A stretch of 61,437 nt of DNA from the NCBI RefSeq assembly GCF_015690345.1, contig NZ_JADPUN010000253.1:1-61437 (forward strand), written 5' to 3'. Below the pieces are notes generated by a model that did not search any database, was not told the DNA's origin, and saw only the letters and a list, made by a program, of their open reading frames with translations. This DNA is from Plantactinospora alkalitolerans. Its GTDB lineage: Bacteria; Actinomycetota; Actinomycetes; Mycobacteriales; Micromonosporaceae. The position numbers were made by a program, and so were the translations under genes. Shown here in pieces: positions 59,505-61,437 of the stretch. How positions within the stretch are numbered: the first letter of the stretch is position 1; each line of letters begins with the position of its first letter.

Positions 59505-61437
59505 CGGCTGTACGGGGACCTGTCCGGGCTGTCCGGCCGGGCGTTGTGCCGGGATCGCGCGTCGCGCGATCCCGGCATGCCGGGTTGTTCCGCGCGACGC
59601 CGGCGTCCGGTCGTCGTCGCCGGTGCGCCGGACGGGATTCGAGGTGATGCCCACCGGGTCGACCGGCTTCGTCGGGTCGAGCGGGTTCAACCGGCGGGCG
59701 GCCATCCACTGCACCGTCGCGCAGCTCGCGACCCGCTGCGGATCGCCGAGTTCGCGGAAGAGCCGGCGCCCGGTCCGGGCCGCCGACCACGCCGCGCTGG
59801 GCTTGGCCCGGGACAGCAGGAGCAGCGCGGAACTCAGCGCCAGCACGGCCTCGGCGCGGCGCGGAGCCGAGGCACCCCGGAGCGCCGTACCGGCGTGGTC
59901 GAGCGCCCGCTGCCAGTCCCCGACGTGCCCACGGAGCTGGAAGAAGTTGGTCGGCGCCACGGCGAGTCGCCAGGCGAGTTCGGTGTCGCCCAGCGTGGCC
60001 GCGTGCGCCACGGCGGCGGCCACGAGGTTCCGCTCGGTGGTGAGCCATCCGACCGGATCGTCGTCGACGGCGCGGAGCAGGTCGACGGGAGGTCCACAGC
60101 CCTCCGGCGGCCCGAGGTCGCCGGCGGGGAAGACCTGGCAGGGCACCCGCTCGTCGGCCCGCAGGGTCAACTCCAGCAGCCACCAGTACGCGCTGCGGAA
60201 GGCCGTGGCCCGGAGCGGCGGAGGATCCTCGGAGCCGGACCGCTCCTGGGCGTACAGCCTGATCAGCTCGGGGAGCCGGTAGCGCGCGGTTCCGGCGGCG
60301 CCGGCCGGACCGGGGCGGACCAGCCCGGCGTCCACCAGCTCCTGAAGGGCGAGTTCCGCGGTGCTCCGATCGGTGTCCAGCAACGGAATGGCGAGCCACC
60401 CAGGAAACTCGGCCACCGGAAGCGAGCCCAGCCGGCGCAACAGGGTGGCCGCGACCGGATCCAGCCGCTGGTATGCGTCGGCCAGTCCACGCCGTACGTC
60501 GCGGGTGCCCTCGGCGAGCCGGTCGAGCCGGCGGGTACCGTCGGCCAGTCCTTCGGCGGTCTGGGCCAGCGAGCGTTCCACCCGGGTCGCGAGTCGGCTT
60601 CCGGTGACCCGGATCGCCAGCGGCAGCCCGTCGCAGAGCTGGGCCACCCGCTGCGCGGCCGGTACGTCGTCGACGACCTGCTCGGGCAGCATCCCGGTGA
60701 GCAGCCGGACCGCCGGGCCGACCGGCAGTACGTCGAGCGCGATCAGGTGGGCGCCGTCCAGCCCGGTGAGCGGGCGCCGGGCGGTGATCAGCGCGGCCGA
60801 GTCCGGTGCGGTGGGCAGCAGGTTCCGGACCTGTTCCTCGTCGGCGGCACCGTCGAGGACCACGAGCAGCCGACGATCCGCGACGACCGAGCGGTAGAGG
60901 GCACACCGCTCGGTCCGGTCGGCCGGGATCGACCGGTCGGTCACCCCGAGGGCCCGCAGGAAGGCACCGAGCACCTCGTGCGGGTCCACCGGTACGTCCC
61001 GGCGGTCGGTGAGCTCGGCGTACAGGCAGCCGTCCGGATGATCGCCCCCGAGCTGCCATCCGGCCCGGACCGCCAGCGCCGTCTTGCCCATCCCGGACAG
61101 GCCGGAGACGAGGACCACGGCCGGACCGGGTCGCCCGGCTCGGGCGTCGACGGCACGGCGGATCCGGGCCAGCTCCGGTTCCCGTCCCACGAAGTCGGCC
61201 ACCGCGGGCGGTAGCTGGTGGGGCGTGACCGGAATGTCGCCCGGACCGCCCGGACCGCCCGGACCGCCCGGACCGCCCGGACCCGGCTGCTGTACCGCAG
61301 CCCGGCCGGCCATGGACGGAACCGTCGGGGTCGGCTCGTCGGCTGCCCCCGGGTCGGGCAGTCCGACCCAGCCGGAGCAGGGCAGGACGGCCGTACCGTC
61401 CCGACCGCCGGGCCGACGGTGCGCCGGGCCCCGTGGC
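59421..61437 (-). CDS. AfsR-like NB-ARC regulator, N-terminus beyond the window
   Basis: The frame is open from the right edge to the stop at 59421. ATG 61313 is internal and the upstream codons stay open, so the gene is partial and probably carries a SARP/BTAD or other N-terminal domain outside. Present here: a Gly-Pro repeat, LPPAVADFVGREPELARIRR, Walker A (LSGMGKTALAVR), RNBS/kinase 2 (LLVVLDGAADEEQVRNLLP), GLPLAIRV, and a winged-helix/TPR-like region to about residue 550. AfsR-type proteins activate secondary metabolism or development in response to ATP and protein partners. The last 80 residues are low-complexity and overlap the 3' end of the carboxylesterase gene by 84 bases, so the true end may be disrupted. 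Confidence 0.85.
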   Translation of the reverse strand, partial: PRGPAHRRPGGRDGTAVLPCSGWVGLPDPGAADEPTPTVPSMAGRAAVQQPGPGGPGGPGGPGGPGDIPVTPHQLPPAVADFVGREPELARIRRAVDARAGRPGPAVVLVSGLSGMGKTALAVRAGWQLGGDHPDGCLYAELTDRRDVPVDPHEVLGAFLRALGVTDRSIPADRTERCALYRSVVADRRLLVVLDGAADEEQVRNLLPTAPDSAALITARRPLTGLDGAHLIALDVLPVGPAVRLLTGMLPEQVVDDVPAAQRVAQLCDGLPLAIRVTGSRLATRVERSLAQTAEGLADGTRRLDRLAEGTRDVRRGLADAYQRLDPVAATLLRRLGSLPVAEFPGWLAIPLLDTDRSTAELALQELVDAGLVRPGPAGAAGTARYRLPELIRLYAQERSGSEDPPPLRATAFRSAYWWLLELTLRADERVPCQVFPAGDLGPPEGCGPPVDLLRAVDDDPVGWLTTERNLVAAAVAHAATLGDTELAWRLAVAPTNFFQLRGHVGDWQRALDHAGTALRGASAPRRAEAVLALSSALLLLSRAKPSAAWSAARTGRRLFRELGDPQRVASCATVQWMAARRLNPLDPTKPVDPVGITSNPVRRTGDDDRTPASRGTTRHAGIARRAIPAQRPAGQPGQVPVQPSVQRTPEVVAVVAGEVGPPDPTRSGGQ
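59547..59577. terminator. 15-bp perfect palindromic hairpin
   Basis: TGCCGGGATCGCGCG (59547-59561) and its exact reverse complement (59563-59577) flank a single T. It is placed 43 bases after the carboxylesterase stop, so it should terminate that gene. It also lies within the coding frame of the opposing regulator. Confidence 0.75.
61241..61283 (-). repeat. Repeats encoding Gly-Gly-Pro in the AfsR-like regulator
   Basis: CCGGACCGC is repeated four times plus a partial copy, giving GPGGPGGPGGPG between the N-terminal part and the NB-ARC domain. It is a flexible linker and probably varies in length between strains. Confidence 0.8.

Noticed and set aside
59544-61214. 556-codon plus-strand frame at the right end
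   Set aside because: Opposes the NB-ARC regulator, whose Walker motifs are clear; the plus-strand product has no recognisable domain.

Overview
The window is about 61 kb of high-GC actinomycete DNA. GTG and TTG starts are frequent, third codon positions are strongly G/C, and the gene content is typical of filamentous actinomycetes: a mycothiol-type nitroreductase, an XRE/DUF397 pair, a LanKC-type lanthionine synthetase, an AfsR-like NB-ARC regulator, streptogrisin-like proteases and CBM2/CBM13 secreted proteins. Micromonosporaceae is the best guess. No rRNA, tRNA, CRISPR array or replication origin was seen.

Layout. (1) 0.4-5.1 kb is an accessory patch of visibly lower GC: a membrane-anchored NACHT NTPase, an IS982 transposase remnant, and hypothetical proteins. 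(2) 5.3-11 kb is a secreted carbohydrate-linked group: an S1 protease with CBM2, a CBM2-FN3 protein and a GH95-like hydrolase with a ricin-B domain. (3) 11.3-25.4 kb is a surface/toxin island: a SUKH-like protein, a paralogue of the 3-kb protein, a giant LamG/B-lectin protein, and a 2342-residue RHS polymorphic toxin ending in a HINT domain and a low-GC GIY-YIG-like nuclease tip. A DUF4259 candidate immunity gene follows, then transposase debris. (4) 25.5-32.4 kb holds the XRE/DUF397 pair, divergent small genes preceded by 15-bp repeats, a nitroreductase, Nudix, GNAT and PPOX enzymes, and an RNA-repair operon rtcB-prfH-LRR. (5) 32.4-39 kb is central metabolism and stress: CPBP protease, an orphan phage-type tail-tube protein, phosphoketolase, universal stress protein, PP2C phosphatase and KDPG aldolase. 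(6) 39-44.2 kb is small regulators with adjacent oxidoreductases, including a decayed regulator/NTF2 pair and a compact HTH-ClpN operon whose promoter lies inside two palindromes. (7) 44.2-49.5 kb is a lipid/phosphate cluster (DinB, lipid kinase, YihY/BrkB, tandem PAP2, EEP hydrolase). (8) 49.5-61.4 kb contains a NarL-type two-component system behind a Cys-free small protein, divergent from an aberrant LanKC-like enzyme; then a GntR-TetR fusion regulator, a secreted carboxylesterase, and an AfsR-like regulator cut by the right edge.

The most unusual features are the LanKC-like protein (no kinase HRD Asp, no LanC zinc cysteines, a collagen-like linker, a repeat tail ending in three cysteines), the HINT/GIY-YIG toxin with DUF4259, the rtcB-prfH-LRR operon, the solitary tail-tube gene, and the apparently leaderless HTH-ClpN promoter. 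All functional statements rest on reading the sequence and recalled family knowledge; no database search was run.
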